Shown piece by piece: positions 50,377 through 60,360 of a stretch of 64,000 bases of DNA. Location: positions 62,001-126,000 of the forward strand of contig CAJTLW010000004.1 of the NCBI GenBank assembly GCA_910577515.1, given 5' to 3'. The notes below the pieces were generated by a model. The model saw only the letters and a list, made by a program, of their open reading frames with translations. It was not told the origin of the DNA and did no database searches. Numbering within the stretch: the first letter of the stretch is position 1; every line of letters starts with the position of its first letter. A program made the position numbers and the translations under genes. Origin of the DNA: an uncultured Vampirovibrio sp. (GTDB lineage Bacteria > Cyanobacteriota > Vampirovibrionia > Gastranaerophilales > Gastranaerophilaceae).

Positions 50377-51267
50377 TTATACGGTTTCGGGGCTACCTAT
50401 TATAGCTTCAACCGCTTTTTCAATGCTAATACCGGTTTGAATTGCTTTTTCAACAATATCTTCTAAATAATTGCTAATTTGTGTCTGGCTTAATTCAGGG
50501 TATTTATCTTTAATTATATTTAATGCCTCTTTTTCTACTTCATCAGTGTTATTTTCTTCAATTTCGGTTTCTTCCGTAATTTCTGCTTTTTTGTCTTCTT
50601 TTTTATCAGCTTTTTTATTATCTTTTACATTTGTATCTTGTAATTGAAGATTTGCAGTTAATTCATCAAAGTGTTTTTGTTGTTCTTCCAGTTGTGTTTG
50701 CAATTGTGCCAGAAGAGCATCTATTTGGTTTGTCATATTGTTTTGTACATTGCCCGCTGCTGTGTTTCCGCCGCCTGAGCTTGCTGAGATATCAGAAACT
50801 ACGCCTGATAAAAGTTCATTCATAAACAATTCTTCAGTTTCAAGGGCGCCATTACCGTTTGCATCTGCAATTTTTATCTCGCCGCCGTTTGCATCTTTAA
50901 AGGTATATACTGCAATTGAGCCGTTTGTAACGTCCTTATCATAGTGACCGTCTGCTTTGTTATCTACGATATATGAAGTTTTAACGTATTGAACGTTTAC
51001 CTGTATGCCGTTTGCCTTTGCAGCACTTACAATATCACCGGATTGCATAACACTTTTGCTGCCATATAATCCTGCAAGTTTAGCCTGAAGGTCATAATCT
51101 GCTTCGCAATCAAAGCTTGAAGCAATCTCCTGCTTTAAATCATCACTAAGTGCAGCTGTATAGTTTGCAAAGTTTGCTTCACCGTTTCCAAGATGTGTTG
51201 TTTTAATGCCTCTTGAATTAAGGGATGTTATCCATTCGTTATAATTGCCGGATACTGCGTTTACCAT
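50377..51267 (-). CDS. Hypothetical EF-hand-like protein with coiled-coil and acidic tail
   Basis: 296 aa, no signal peptide. One EF-hand-like calcium loop, IADANGNGALETEELFMNEL (about residues 134-153), with Asp/Asn/Asn-Gly/Glu at ligand positions. Residues about 165-215 are a Gln-rich coiled coil (IDALLAQLQTQLEEQQKHFD), then a Lys/Glu run, and a C-terminal helical part (ELSQTQISNYLEDIVEKAIQ). Function unknown; perhaps a surface or scaffold protein. Confidence 0.6.
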   Translation of the reverse strand: MVNAVSGNYNEWITSLNSRGIKTTHLGNGEANFANYTAALSDDLKQEIASSFDCEADYDLQAKLAGLYGSKSVMQSGDIVSAAKANGIQVNVQYVKTSYIVDNKADGHYDKDVTNGSIAVYTFKDANGGEIKIADANGNGALETEELFMNELLSGVVSDISASSGGGNTAAGNVQNNMTNQIDALLAQLQTQLEEQQKHFDELTANLQLQDTNVKDNKKADKKEDKKAEITEETEIEENNTDEVEKEALNIIKDKYPELSQTQISNYLEDIVEKAIQTGISIEKAVEAIIGSPETV

Positions 51268-51413
51268 AATTTTGCTCCAAGGTTTAGTGCCTATACTTAT
51301 ATAAAGTATATATAATATATATAATTGTCATGAAAATGGAAATTGTTACATTTTCTTAATAATCATTCTTTTAAATGGTTAAAAAGACGGGAAAAAGGCA
51401 TATTATAAAGTTT

Positions 51414-53225
51414 ATGAATACTTTGCTTTTATTTCCCCCGCAATGGACACCTATAAGTCCCCATTTTGCCCTACCCTCATTGATAGGGCAATTAAAAGCG
51501 AACGGATATGAAGCTTCGGGGCTTGATTTAAATATTGATTTTTACAATAAGGTTTTAGAGCCTGATTTTATTAAAAATGCGATTTTAAAGGCGGTTGATA
51601 ATAATCAAAATATATTAAACGAAATTGCGCCATATATTAAAGAAGGCAAGGATTTTAGCGAATATCCTCTTGATATTCAAAATAAAATTGTAAGATATAC
51701 GAAAATTAAAGAATATACTACAAAAAAGCAGACTGCACTTGCCTCTATTCCCGATTTAGCAAAAGAAGCACTGAATATTATTAAAGGGGAAGATTTTTAC
51801 AACCCTGAAATGCTTATTAAATCAATAAATATTATTGATTCTGCGCTTGAGATGGCATCTTTGCCGTATTTTCCTTCAAAAATAAGCCTTGATAATTATT
51901 CTAATCCTTTTTTTAAATTGAATTTTGATTGTATAAAATATTTTGTATTTGATAAAGAAACCAATATTTTTATTGAATATTATAAAACCGTGCTTGATGA
52001 TATTAAGGCTAAAAACGCAGATTATATAGGAATATCAATAAATTCATCTTCTCAAATTATTCCGGGGCTTACTTTAGCAAATATTTTAAAGAATGAAACA
52101 AATGCACATATAAATATCGGGGGAAATTTCTTTGGAAGGGTAAAAGAGGCCGTTATTAAACACCCTGAATTCTTTGACCTTTTTTGCGACACAATTCTTG
52201 TAGAAGAAGGGGAAAGGCCTGTTGTAGAGCTTGCAAAGTATATAAACGGAGAAATAAATGTTGAAGATGTTTCAAATTTAATATATAGAAAAGACGGGGG
52301 AATCATTATAAATGATACTAAAAAGCCATTAAAGCTTGATGAAATGGCAATTGTATCATTGGATGGATATAATTTTAAGCAATATTTTGCGCCTGAAATA
52401 ATTCTTCCTTTCCAATCATCCCGCGGGTGTTATTGGGGTAAATGCAGCTTTTGTGACCAGGATTTTGGGCAGAATTTTAACGTGAAAAATGTTGAAAAAT
52501 TAACGGATGAATTTATTCAGCTTAATAAAAAATACGGGCTTAAATATTTTGAATTTATTGATGAATCGGTTTCGCCCTCTTATTTATCTGAATTAGCGGA
52601 TAAAATTAAAGAAAAAAATATTGATATTAATTATTTCTTTGATGCAAGGCTTGAAAGCACATTTTGCGGTGATTTATTAAAAAAAGCATACAATAGCGGG
52701 TTAAAAATGGTGCTTTGGGGCTTAGAGTCAGGGTCAAATTCTGTGATGGAGCTTATAAATAAAGGAATAGATATTGATAAACGCCTTGATATTTTGAAAA
52801 ATTCAAGTGATGCTGGCATTTGGAACTTTGCGTTTATATTTTTCGGATTTCCGACTGAAACCACAGAAGATGCTAAGAAAACCATAAATCTTATTTGTGA
52901 AAACACGGATATAATCCATTCTTACGGCAGAAGCGTTTTTACAATGGGAAAACATACAAAATTAAAGGATGAGCCTGAAAAGTATGGCATTACTGCTGTT
53001 TATCCTGCGGTGGATGAATTTTCTCCGACTTATACGTTTGATTGTACCGGCATGAAAAAAGAAGAATTAAATTTAATTTTGAAAGAGTGTACAAAAACCT
53101 GTAATGAAGCATATAATAACCCTTTGTGGATGTATTTAAGGTATAGGGAATATTTGTTTTTGTATATTTCAAAGTATGGTACTGATTGGGTTTCAAACTA
53201 CAAGCCCGATTTTAATAAGATGTAA
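51414..53225 (+). CDS. B12-binding-domain radical SAM protein
   Basis: About 603 aa from the likely start MNTLLLFPPQWTPISPHFAL (ATG 51414; 51375 is also possible; no clear ribosome site for either). The N-terminal ~270 residues are a cobalamin-binding-like domain (LPSLIGQLKANGYEASGLDL). The radical SAM cluster is SSRGCYWGKCSFCDQDFG (CxxxCxxC), followed by FEFIDESVSPSYLSEL and KMVLWGLESGSNSVMELINK. Such enzymes methylate or rearrange unreactive carbons; the substrate is unknown. Confidence 0.88.
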   Translation: MNTLLLFPPQWTPISPHFALPSLIGQLKANGYEASGLDLNIDFYNKVLEPDFIKNAILKAVDNNQNILNEIAPYIKEGKDFSEYPLDIQNKIVRYTKIKEYTTKKQTALASIPDLAKEALNIIKGEDFYNPEMLIKSINIIDSALEMASLPYFPSKISLDNYSNPFFKLNFDCIKYFVFDKETNIFIEYYKTVLDDIKAKNADYIGISINSSSQIIPGLTLANILKNETNAHINIGGNFFGRVKEAVIKHPEFFDLFCDTILVEEGERPVVELAKYINGEINVEDVSNLIYRKDGGIIINDTKKPLKLDEMAIVSLDGYNFKQYFAPEIILPFQSSRGCYWGKCSFCDQDFGQNFNVKNVEKLTDEFIQLNKKYGLKYFEFIDESVSPSYLSELADKIKEKNIDINYFFDARLESTFCGDLLKKAYNSGLKMVLWGLESGSNSVMELINKGIDIDKRLDILKNSSDAGIWNFAFIFFGFPTETTEDAKKTINLICENTDIIHSYGRSVFTMGKHTKLKDEPEKYGITAVYPAVDEFSPTYTFDCTGMKKEELNLILKECTKTCNEAYNNPLWMYLRYREYLFLYISKYGTDWVSNYKPDFNKM

Positions 53226-53237
53226 AAGGAGCAATTA

Positions 53238-53564
53238 ATGGAATTTGATGATTTTTCAAATGAAAAGGATAACACTCAAAAAATTTTAAGCGAGCGGGAA
53301 AAAATTAAAAACCAGATGGAAAACAAGCTTCGCAGGTTAAAATTTACAGATGGTGAAATTGAAGAAGTTTTAGATATTATTGATATGGCCGAGGCTAAAA
53401 TTGAAAAGATTAAGGTTTCACTCAACGGAACAAATATCAATACAGATGACCCTACTATTAAAATGCGGGTGGCACTTGATGAAATTAAAATCCTTCAAAC
53501 AAAAATGGCACTTGATATTAGAGAAAAAATAAACGAGATTTTATCTTATAAAAACGAACATTAA
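53238..53564 (+). CDS. Hypothetical 108-aa helical protein
   Basis: Charged, helical: SEREKIKNQMENKLRRLKFT, EIEEVLDIIDMAEAKIEKIK and LDEIKILQTKMALDIREKIN. AAAAGGAGC lies 7 bases before the ATG. It is 12 bases behind the radical SAM gene and overlaps the convergent MATE gene by 4 bases. No function assigned. Confidence 0.6.
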   Translation: MEFDDFSNEKDNTQKILSEREKIKNQMENKLRRLKFTDGEIEEVLDIIDMAEAKIEKIKVSLNGTNINTDDPTIKMRVALDEIKILQTKMALDIREKINEILSYKNEH

Positions 53565-54916
53565 TCAATCATTATTTTTGATTTTTTCCAATATCCTGAT
53601 TTTAAATAAATTAGAGCAATTATAACAGAGCAAAAAGAAGCTGCTGGAGCTGCAACTCCAAGGTTAAACAGGGTTTTCCCAAAAATGCCTGTTATTAAAA
53701 AAGCAAGAGGTACCCTTATTAAAAGTGTTGCTGTAAGGTTATTTGCCATTGAAAAGGCGGTATGCCCGCAGCCGTTGAAAAATGCGTTTAAACAAAAGAC
53801 AAAAGGCACAATTATTAAATCAAAACTGAATGATTTTAGATAAGAAGCTCCTTCGTTGATTACATTTACATCTTTTGTGAAAATTTTTATGGCGCTTTCA
53901 GGGTTTATTTGCTGCCAAATAAGACATATTAGCCCGAAAATAAACGTACATCCTATTGCTGTGTAGAGTGTATATTTTGCTCTCAGGCGCTTTTTTGCAC
54001 CCATATTTTGTGCAACAACCGGGGTAAGTGCCATTGCAAAAGAAAACGCGGGCAGCATGGTAAAACCGTTTAGTCTGTTTGCAGCTCCATATCCTGCTGA
54101 AGCATCCACGCCCATTGAATTTGCAAGAGATAATAAAATCATAAAAGATAATTGCACCATTGAATCCTGGAAGCTTAAGGGCAGTCCCAATCTTATGATG
54201 TTTTTAACTTTATCAAAATAAAATTTAACTTTTCTAAACTTGAATTCAAAAGAAAATTTATTAAGCCTTACATAAATTGCAAGAGAAACGGCGCAAAGCC
54301 CCTGAGCTATAACTGTTGCAATTGCAGCGCCTTTTGTGCCAAAGTTTAAATATCCTATGAAAAATAAATCAAGAATGATATTAATAATGCATCCTAAAGA
54401 TATGAAAATCATTGGAGCATAAGAATTTCCAACCCCTCTTAAAACGGATGAAAAAACGTTGAATAAAAATATAAAAATTATACCGAAAGAACATATCAAA
54501 ACATATTCCAATGCACCCGTATATGCACTTTGCGGGGTTTTTATCAAATGAATAATATTTGGTGCAAAATAAAACATTAAAAAAGAAACAATCATGGCGA
54601 TTAAAAGGAAGAATATAAAAACAGTTCCTGCTATTTTTTCTACTTCTTCTTTTTTATTCGCACCATAAGCGTGTCCTGTTAAAACGGTTGTCCCTGTTGT
54701 AAGCCCTATAATAAAAGACATTACAATATGCATTACCTGTGCGCCTACTGCAACTGATGATATATAAGAACTTTCTTTTGTAAAGTACCCTATAATCATT
54801 AAATCGCACGCACCGTAAAGCGCCTGAAGAAAGTTTGCAAAAATAAACGGTAATGCAAATAAAATCAAGGTTTTTGGTATGCTGCCTTCGGTTAGATTTT
54901 GTTCACTTTTGAACAT
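53561..54916 (-). CDS. MATE-family multidrug/sodium antiporter
   Basis: 451 aa with 12 predicted membrane helices. The two homologous halves start with IPKTLILFALPFIFANFLQA (residues 13-32) and IIRLGLPLSFQDSMVQLSFM (about 235-254). AVGAQVMHIVMSFIIGLTTG and GYGAANRLNGFTMLPAFSFA are the conserved loops. Exports drugs or metabolites in exchange for Na+ or H+. Confidence 0.93.
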   Translation of the reverse strand: MFKSEQNLTEGSIPKTLILFALPFIFANFLQALYGACDLMIIGYFTKESSYISSVAVGAQVMHIVMSFIIGLTTGTTVLTGHAYGANKKEEVEKIAGTVFIFFLLIAMIVSFLMFYFAPNIIHLIKTPQSAYTGALEYVLICSFGIIFIFLFNVFSSVLRGVGNSYAPMIFISLGCIINIILDLFFIGYLNFGTKGAAIATVIAQGLCAVSLAIYVRLNKFSFEFKFRKVKFYFDKVKNIIRLGLPLSFQDSMVQLSFMILLSLANSMGVDASAGYGAANRLNGFTMLPAFSFAMALTPVVAQNMGAKKRLRAKYTLYTAIGCTFIFGLICLIWQQINPESAIKIFTKDVNVINEGASYLKSFSFDLIIVPFVFCLNAFFNGCGHTAFSMANNLTATLLIRVPLAFLITGIFGKTLFNLGVAAPAASFCSVIIALIYLKSGYWKKSKIMID

Positions 54917-54964
54917 AAATCAAATATAGATTAAACAAATTTTAATTGCTATATATCAAAAGGG

Positions 54965-57346
54965 CTAAGATTTATTTATTCTTTTAAAATAAACAGTTGA
55001 AAATTCACCAAGATTGATAGGGATTTTGGGGTCATTTTCATTAAGGCCTTCGCCTTTAAATATTTTATCTTCATTTAAGTGTTTATTATAACCGCCATAT
55101 TTAATATTATCGGTGTTTAATACTTCTTCCCATTCGCCTTTTGGGAATTGCAGATAATAATCTTCGTTAAAAATATTTGGGTATTCACTTGTTCCGAAGT
55201 TTGTTACAATGAAAAATTCGTTTCCCGTTTCTTCATCTTTTGTATGAAGCCCTATTATATTATTGTGGATAATATAATCTTTTAAACCGTCTTCATTTAT
55301 AACAAGGCTTCCTCTTGTTAATGCGGGATTTTCTTTATTCAGGCGGTTTAAATCTTTTGTGAGATTAGCATGCTGCTCCATTCTTGTTTTTGACGCTTCA
55401 GAATAATCAATGCCATCAAGTTTTGATGCCAAAAGTGCCGGCTCTCCCGGTTCATAGCCCTTTTCTGTTTTGAGGTAATCTTCATATTTTTTTCCTTCAA
55501 ACTCTCTAAAGAATCTGAAAGATGTTATATCAAGGTCTTCATCTCCCTGAAAAACCATCTTTGGCCCGGGGATTGCAGCTGTTAGGGCTTGTGCCATTCT
55601 AAATTGTGCCAAACTTCTTTCATAGCTTCTTAAAAGCCTTTGATATGTAATTTTAGAATCTTTCCTTATATTAAATTTAGCTAAAACTTCAGAATAAAAT
55701 TTATCATATTTTTTATATTTATAAGAGTCTAATTTTCCTTCAGATAAAAGCTTTGTCAGTCCTTCGCATGCAAGTTGTGTTTTTTGCATTAAAACGATAT
55801 ATCTTGCATTTTCATAAGTGGTATTTTTTAGTTTAACAAAATCTTCAACTCTTTTTTTATCTTCGTTATTTAAAATGATATATGATGAGAGGTTTAATTT
55901 TGGCACAAGATATTTAACCACAGGTCTTGTGCCGTCATAATTTCCTGTTTCATCATGGCTTGTAACGTATTTTACATTTTTTTGTGATTGATAAATGGCT
56001 TCCACTAAATTTTCAAGTATTTCTTCATTAAAGGAGCCGTTATTGTATGCAAAAATTGCTCCATCTAAATTGTGGTGGAAAGAAAAATCCCATTCGCTGT
56101 CATAGCCAAGGTTTCTTAGCATCGGGTGGAAAGTGGCACCCTCTTTTATAAATTCTTCTATGGTCGCATCAATTTCATCAATATATCTACAGTGTTCTTG
56201 GGTGTTTCCTTCTGATATTTCATAATCTTCAAGCGGGCTTGTAACTCTTGCATCGTGAAGCTTTGTGTAATCTTCCCAATATTCAGTATCATCTGCTGCA
56301 ATACCTTGTCTGCTGTCTTCTGCAATCAAAAATACATCCGGAAAATGATGGTTAATTTCTGCTGCAATTTGCTTCATTGTAAAATCAGATTCCATAAATT
56401 TTGTCATATCAAGGCGAAGCCCGTCGACATTATAGTTTGCAACCCAATTTAATGCAGCATTTACGATATAATCTCTTACATATTTTGAATTTTCCCCTTC
56501 AAAATTAAAACTTTCTCCAAAATCATTTTCGCCTTTTACGTAAGGGCCTGTTCTTTTTAGTTCTGCCCCGTCTGCCCCAAGATGGTTTGGAACATAATCC
56601 ATCACAACGTTTAAATTAAGCCCGTGGGCATAATCAATCAATTCTTTTAATTTATCTGGGCCTCCCCTGTGTTCGGGCGGCGCGAATTTATCAACACCGT
56701 CATATCCCCAGTTGTAATAAAAAGTATTTTCATTTGGCATAATCTCAATTGTGTTAAACCCTAAGTCTTTAATTTTGCCAAGTTTTTCTTTAGCGGCTTC
56801 AAATGTGCCTTCCTGTGTGAAGGTATCGATTTGCATTTCATAAATAAGGGCGCTTTCGACACCAATTTGGCTTTTATCAGGGTTTCTTACAATTCTTTCA
56901 TTCGATTGAAGCCAGGATGTTTGATTTTGCCATTGAAAATCAGAATGATCATAAATTATTGAATGGTAAAGAAAATCTTTGCTTGTTCTGTTTCCCTGTC
57001 TTTGAGCATAAGGGTCTTTAACTTCATCAATTTCCCCGTTTCCTTTATGAATAACGTAAGAATATTTGTCACCGGGTTTTACGCTTCCTGCTTTTGGATT
57101 TTTATGTGTGGTAAAAACTCCGTTTCCCATATTTTTTAAACGGAAAGTTCTATATTTTTCAGGGTTTTTTTCATCATAAATTTTGACAGAAACTGCTTTT
57201 GTATCGGGGTATGTGAAAAGTTTAAAAGATGCTTCGTTTGTAATAGGGTCTATAGTTGCGCCCCAACTTTTATGTTCCTCAATACTTCTTTTGAATTGAA
57301 CTTTATTATTGTAAGTATAGTAAGGGCTAATCCCTGTAATTCTCAT
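54965..57346 (-). CDS. GH13 glucan-branching-like enzyme with CBM48
   Basis: 793 aa. The start ISPYYTYNNKVQFKRS precedes a CBM48/E-set domain (about residues 25-120: WGATIDPITNEASFKLFTYP, YSYVIHKGNGEIDEVKDPYA). The catalytic barrel has GFNTIEIMPNENTFYYNWGY, VVMDYVPNHLG, the nucleophile Asp in VDGLRLDMTKFME, the acid/base Glu in FLIAEDSR and KYVTSHDETGN. The layout fits branching enzymes or trehalohydrolase-like enzymes; I lean to branching. Insertions near residues 500-570 are not usual. Confidence 0.85.
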   Translation of the reverse strand: MRITGISPYYTYNNKVQFKRSIEEHKSWGATIDPITNEASFKLFTYPDTKAVSVKIYDEKNPEKYRTFRLKNMGNGVFTTHKNPKAGSVKPGDKYSYVIHKGNGEIDEVKDPYAQRQGNRTSKDFLYHSIIYDHSDFQWQNQTSWLQSNERIVRNPDKSQIGVESALIYEMQIDTFTQEGTFEAAKEKLGKIKDLGFNTIEIMPNENTFYYNWGYDGVDKFAPPEHRGGPDKLKELIDYAHGLNLNVVMDYVPNHLGADGAELKRTGPYVKGENDFGESFNFEGENSKYVRDYIVNAALNWVANYNVDGLRLDMTKFMESDFTMKQIAAEINHHFPDVFLIAEDSRQGIAADDTEYWEDYTKLHDARVTSPLEDYEISEGNTQEHCRYIDEIDATIEEFIKEGATFHPMLRNLGYDSEWDFSFHHNLDGAIFAYNNGSFNEEILENLVEAIYQSQKNVKYVTSHDETGNYDGTRPVVKYLVPKLNLSSYIILNNEDKKRVEDFVKLKNTTYENARYIVLMQKTQLACEGLTKLLSEGKLDSYKYKKYDKFYSEVLAKFNIRKDSKITYQRLLRSYERSLAQFRMAQALTAAIPGPKMVFQGDEDLDITSFRFFREFEGKKYEDYLKTEKGYEPGEPALLASKLDGIDYSEASKTRMEQHANLTKDLNRLNKENPALTRGSLVINEDGLKDYIIHNNIIGLHTKDEETGNEFFIVTNFGTSEYPNIFNEDYYLQFPKGEWEEVLNTDNIKYGGYNKHLNEDKIFKGEGLNENDPKIPINLGEFSTVYFKRINKS

Positions 57347-57413
57347 CTAAATCCTTTGATAACCTGATTTTTCAACACAATTAAAACGATATTAAGATAA
57401 TACCTTAAATAAA

Positions 57414-57433
57414 AACCTTCGGGCAAAGGTTTA
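57414..57433. terminator. Small hairpin between GH13 and the secreted protein
   Basis: AAACCTT-CGGGC-AAAGGTTT; no T-run, so a weak call. Confidence 0.35.
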
Positions 57434-57505
57434 TAAACAAAGTATATAAAAATTGTTACATAAAATTCACAAAATAAATCTTGCTAAAGAGGGTATAACA
57501 AAGGA

Positions 57506-58141
57506 TTATTTATTTCTTTTGAAAAATCTCCATTTAGGAACATTGTCGTAATGGAATTTTAAAAGCAAAATGTCGCCTTTTTGGATATTAATTTCTTCAC
57601 CTTCTTTAATAAAAGCAAGGGGTGAATTTTCATAAACATTCTTTGCACCTGATTTTAAGCGGCCTTCACCTTCATTTGGAGAAATTATACCTTTTCCGAA
57701 ATAGTAAATCTGCCCTATTCCTTTTACAAAGTATCCTGCAGCTGAAAGTCCTGCGCTGAATGCTGCTTTTTTTACATCAAAAGGTTTGTATCCTACAACA
57801 TTTGCAACCCAGTATTCTTCATTAATATTTAAAGTTTCGTTTCCTTTTGATGGAATGCTGTAGCTAACAGGCTCAACCACAAGATAGCCGTTTCTTTTGC
57901 CACGCTTTGCTTCAACTACTTTCATAACATGGGCTGTTATTATGCTATCTTTTTCAAAAACTATGCCGTTATCAAAGGTATTTTCTTCAATTACTTTAAA
58001 CTTTACGGTTGATTTATCATTATCAAATGAAAAACTCTCTAAGCTTTCAACCACAGCCTTATTTGATGTATCATCAAAAGCTCTTACGGGAAGAGATATG
58101 CAGAATAAAAATAATATGCTTAATAAAATAATTTTTTTCAT
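57506..58141 (-). CDS. Secreted hypothetical protein
   Basis: 211 aa with a signal peptide (MKKIILLSILFLFCISLPVR then AFDD). The mature protein is beta-rich: FKVIEENTFDNGIVFEKDSI, RNGYLVVEPVSYSIPSKG, EEINIQKGDILLLKFHYD. A Gly-rich AAFSAGLSAAGYFVKGIGQI segment lies in the middle. No catalytic motif seen; an envelope protein of unknown role. Confidence 0.65.
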   Translation of the reverse strand: MKKIILLSILFLFCISLPVRAFDDTSNKAVVESLESFSFDNDKSTVKFKVIEENTFDNGIVFEKDSIITAHVMKVVEAKRGKRNGYLVVEPVSYSIPSKGNETLNINEEYWVANVVGYKPFDVKKAAFSAGLSAAGYFVKGIGQIYYFGKGIISPNEGEGRLKSGAKNVYENSPLAFIKEGEEINIQKGDILLLKFHYDNVPKWRFFKRNK

Positions 58142-58217
58142 AGAAAAATTATATCATTAATTTGTATTTTTTAGAATATAATTAAATTAAGCATTATTAG
58201 AAAAAGAGGGATTAACA

Positions 58218-58763
58218 ATGTTAAATACGATGGATAGTCTGGTTTTAATTATTGATATACAAGAAAAGCTTATGGGAATGCTAAATCAGGGCATCAAAGA
58301 GCAAATGTTATCAAAAGCGCCAAAACTTGCAAAAGCTGCAAATATTCTAGGGGTGAATACTTTAGTTACAGAACAATATCCGCAAGGGTTGGGGTCTACA
58401 ATTGATGAAATTAAGAATGAATTAAAAGAATATCATCCGATGGAAAAAACGGGCTTCAGCGCGCTTTTAGAACCTGGATATGCTGAAACAATTAAATCTT
58501 TAGGTAAAAAACAGATAATAATTTGCGGAATTGAGGCGCATATTTGTGTTTATCAAACAGCTGCAAAGCTTTTAGAAGAAGGGTATGAAGTTTTTGTTTT
58601 AAAAGATTTATGTGCAAGCAGAAATAAGGTGGAATTTGAATGTGCTATGGATTTATTAAAAAGCCTTGGTGCAAAAATTACCTGCCTTGAGATTGTTTTA
58701 TTTGAGTGGCTAAAAACTGCTAAAAACCCGCACTTTAAAGAAATACAAGGGTTAATAAAATAA
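58218..58763 (+). CDS. Isochorismatase-family hydrolase
   Basis: 181 aa. The catalytic triad is visible: Asp in VLIIDIQEKLMG, Lys in HPMEKTGFSALLEPG and Cys in IICGIEAHICVYQTA. Single-domain members hydrolyse amides such as nicotinamide or ureidoglycine-type compounds. The stop abuts the convergent dnaB stop. Confidence 0.9.
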   Translation: MLNTMDSLVLIIDIQEKLMGMLNQGIKEQMLSKAPKLAKAANILGVNTLVTEQYPQGLGSTIDEIKNELKEYHPMEKTGFSALLEPGYAETIKSLGKKQIIICGIEAHICVYQTAAKLLEEGYEVFVLKDLCASRNKVEFECAMDLLKSLGAKITCLEIVLFEWLKTAKNPHFKEIQGLIK

Positions 58764-60125
58764 TTATTCTTCAGGACGTTTAATCGGGTTTTTAAATCTT
58801 GTTGTAGAACCTTGGAACAGAAGACTCACATCTCCTGTGGGGCCGTTTCTTTGTTTTGCGATAGATATTGTGGCCTTGTTTTTTACTTCAGGGTTTTCCT
58901 TGTCATAATATTCTTCTCTGTGAATAAACATTACAACATCAGCGTCCTGCTCAATTGCGCCTGATTCTCTCAAGTCTGAAAGCATAGGTTTTTTATCCGT
59001 TCTATCTTCAACTTTACGGGATAACTGTGAAAGCGATATTATAGGTACATTTAATTCTCTTGCAAGGGCTTTTAGGCCTCTTGAAATTGTTGAAATCTGT
59101 TGAGTTCTATCTTGAGAGCTTCTTTCCTCAATCAATTGAAGGTAATCTATAATTACCATTCCAAGGTCAGGGTAATTCATTTTCAGACGGCGGCATTTTG
59201 CTCTGATATCAGAGATACTAACCCCTGCTGTATCATCAATTAATAAAGGCGCAAGGTGGAGTTCATCAAGCCTTGAATAAATTTTTTGCCATTCTGCCGG
59301 AAGAAGCTCGCCCGTTCTTGCTCTTTGGGCGTCAATTTCAGCCTCAGAACACAATACCCTCTGTGTCAACTGTACTTTTGACATTTCAAGAGAAAATATG
59401 GCAACAGGAATTTTAGACCTTATTGCGACATTTTGTGCAATATTTAAGGCAAATGCAGTTTTTCCCATTGAAGGACGTGCTGCAAGAATTATTAAATCAG
59501 ATTTTTGAAATCCAGCTGTTAGTGCATCTAAATCATAAAAACCGCTTGGCACGCCTGTGCAGCTGCCTTTATTGGAACATCTGTATTCTAATTGTTCCAT
59601 TGTTTCGTATAAAAGGCTTGATAAAACTTCCATCTGCTGAGAGCTTTTTTGCTGCGAAATCTCGAAAATAAGTTTTTCTGCCATCTCAAGAGAAACTTTT
59701 GATTCCGGGTTTTTAAAAGATTCTTCAATAATGGTGCTGCCTGCTGCAATAAGCTGTCTTTTAAGTGCATTTTCTTTTATAATATTTGCGTAATATTCAA
59801 CGTTTGATGTGAGGGTTGTATCAATCATCAAATCATTCAGGTATTCTCTTCCGCCGATAGCATCAAGCTGGTTTTTTGCGCTGAAATGTTCGCCAAGAGT
59901 AAGGACATCTATGGGCTTATTTTGATTGTAAAAAGCAAACATAGCCTCATAAATAAGGCGGTTTTTAGGGTTGTAGAAGCTATCCGGGGTTAAAATTTCA
60001 ACGACTCTGTTTAAAACGTCGTTTGAATTAATCAAAATTGCGCCTAAAACTGCTTCTTCGGCTTCTAAATTATGCGGAGGAAGTTTTTTTGTTAATTTTT
60101 TGTTTGCTTCAAGCTCCACTGCCAT
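58764..60125 (-). CDS. dnaB: Replicative DNA helicase
   Basis: 453 aa. N-terminal domain LPPHNLEAEEAVLGAILINS; RecA-like domain with Walker A ARPSMGKTAFALNIA (about residue 213), IFSLEMSKVQLTQRV, Walker B MVIIDYLQLIEE and the arginine-finger region SLSQLSRKVEDRTDKKPML. No intein. It unwinds the fork as a hexamer. Confidence 0.97.
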   Translation of the reverse strand: MAVELEANKKLTKKLPPHNLEAEEAVLGAILINSNDVLNRVVEILTPDSFYNPKNRLIYEAMFAFYNQNKPIDVLTLGEHFSAKNQLDAIGGREYLNDLMIDTTLTSNVEYYANIIKENALKRQLIAAGSTIIEESFKNPESKVSLEMAEKLIFEISQQKSSQQMEVLSSLLYETMEQLEYRCSNKGSCTGVPSGFYDLDALTAGFQKSDLIILAARPSMGKTAFALNIAQNVAIRSKIPVAIFSLEMSKVQLTQRVLCSEAEIDAQRARTGELLPAEWQKIYSRLDELHLAPLLIDDTAGVSISDIRAKCRRLKMNYPDLGMVIIDYLQLIEERSSQDRTQQISTISRGLKALARELNVPIISLSQLSRKVEDRTDKKPMLSDLRESGAIEQDADVVMFIHREEYYDKENPEVKNKATISIAKQRNGPTGDVSLLFQGSTTRFKNPIKRPEE

Positions 60126-60190
60126 AGTTTTAAAATTACCTTCCTCTTCTTAAAAAAATTATAAGCTAAATTTTCATGACTTGCAAATTC

Positions 60191-60247
60191 TTCTTTTGCC
60201 TTAAGCAAAAGAAAGCGGCTTGTCCGCATATTACAGACTTGCCGCTA
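60191..60247. terminator. Paired hairpins between dnaB and ppdK
   Basis: TTCTTTTGC-CTTAA-GCAAAAGAA at 60191-60213, and AGCGGC...GCCGCT at 60214-60246 which, on the minus strand, is followed by TTCTTTTGC and can end ppdK transcription. Confidence 0.6.
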
Positions 60248-60269
60248 CTTTTTATTTCTTTTGAAACTT

Positions 60270-60307
60270 CTACTTCTTAGCTTCGATTACAGCTTGTGCT
60301 GCCGCAA
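60270..60307. repeat. Duplicate of the 3' end of ppdK
   Basis: 38 bases (CTACTTCTTAGCTTCGATTA and on) identical to 60361-60398, which encode the last 12 residues and stop of ppdK. Flanks are similar too (GAAAC on the left, GCAAxTTT on the right). Confidence 0.85.
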
Positions 60308-60360
60308 CTTTTTACGCCTTAGCGTGAAAACGCAGCTTGACTGCAATTGAAACGGCGAAA

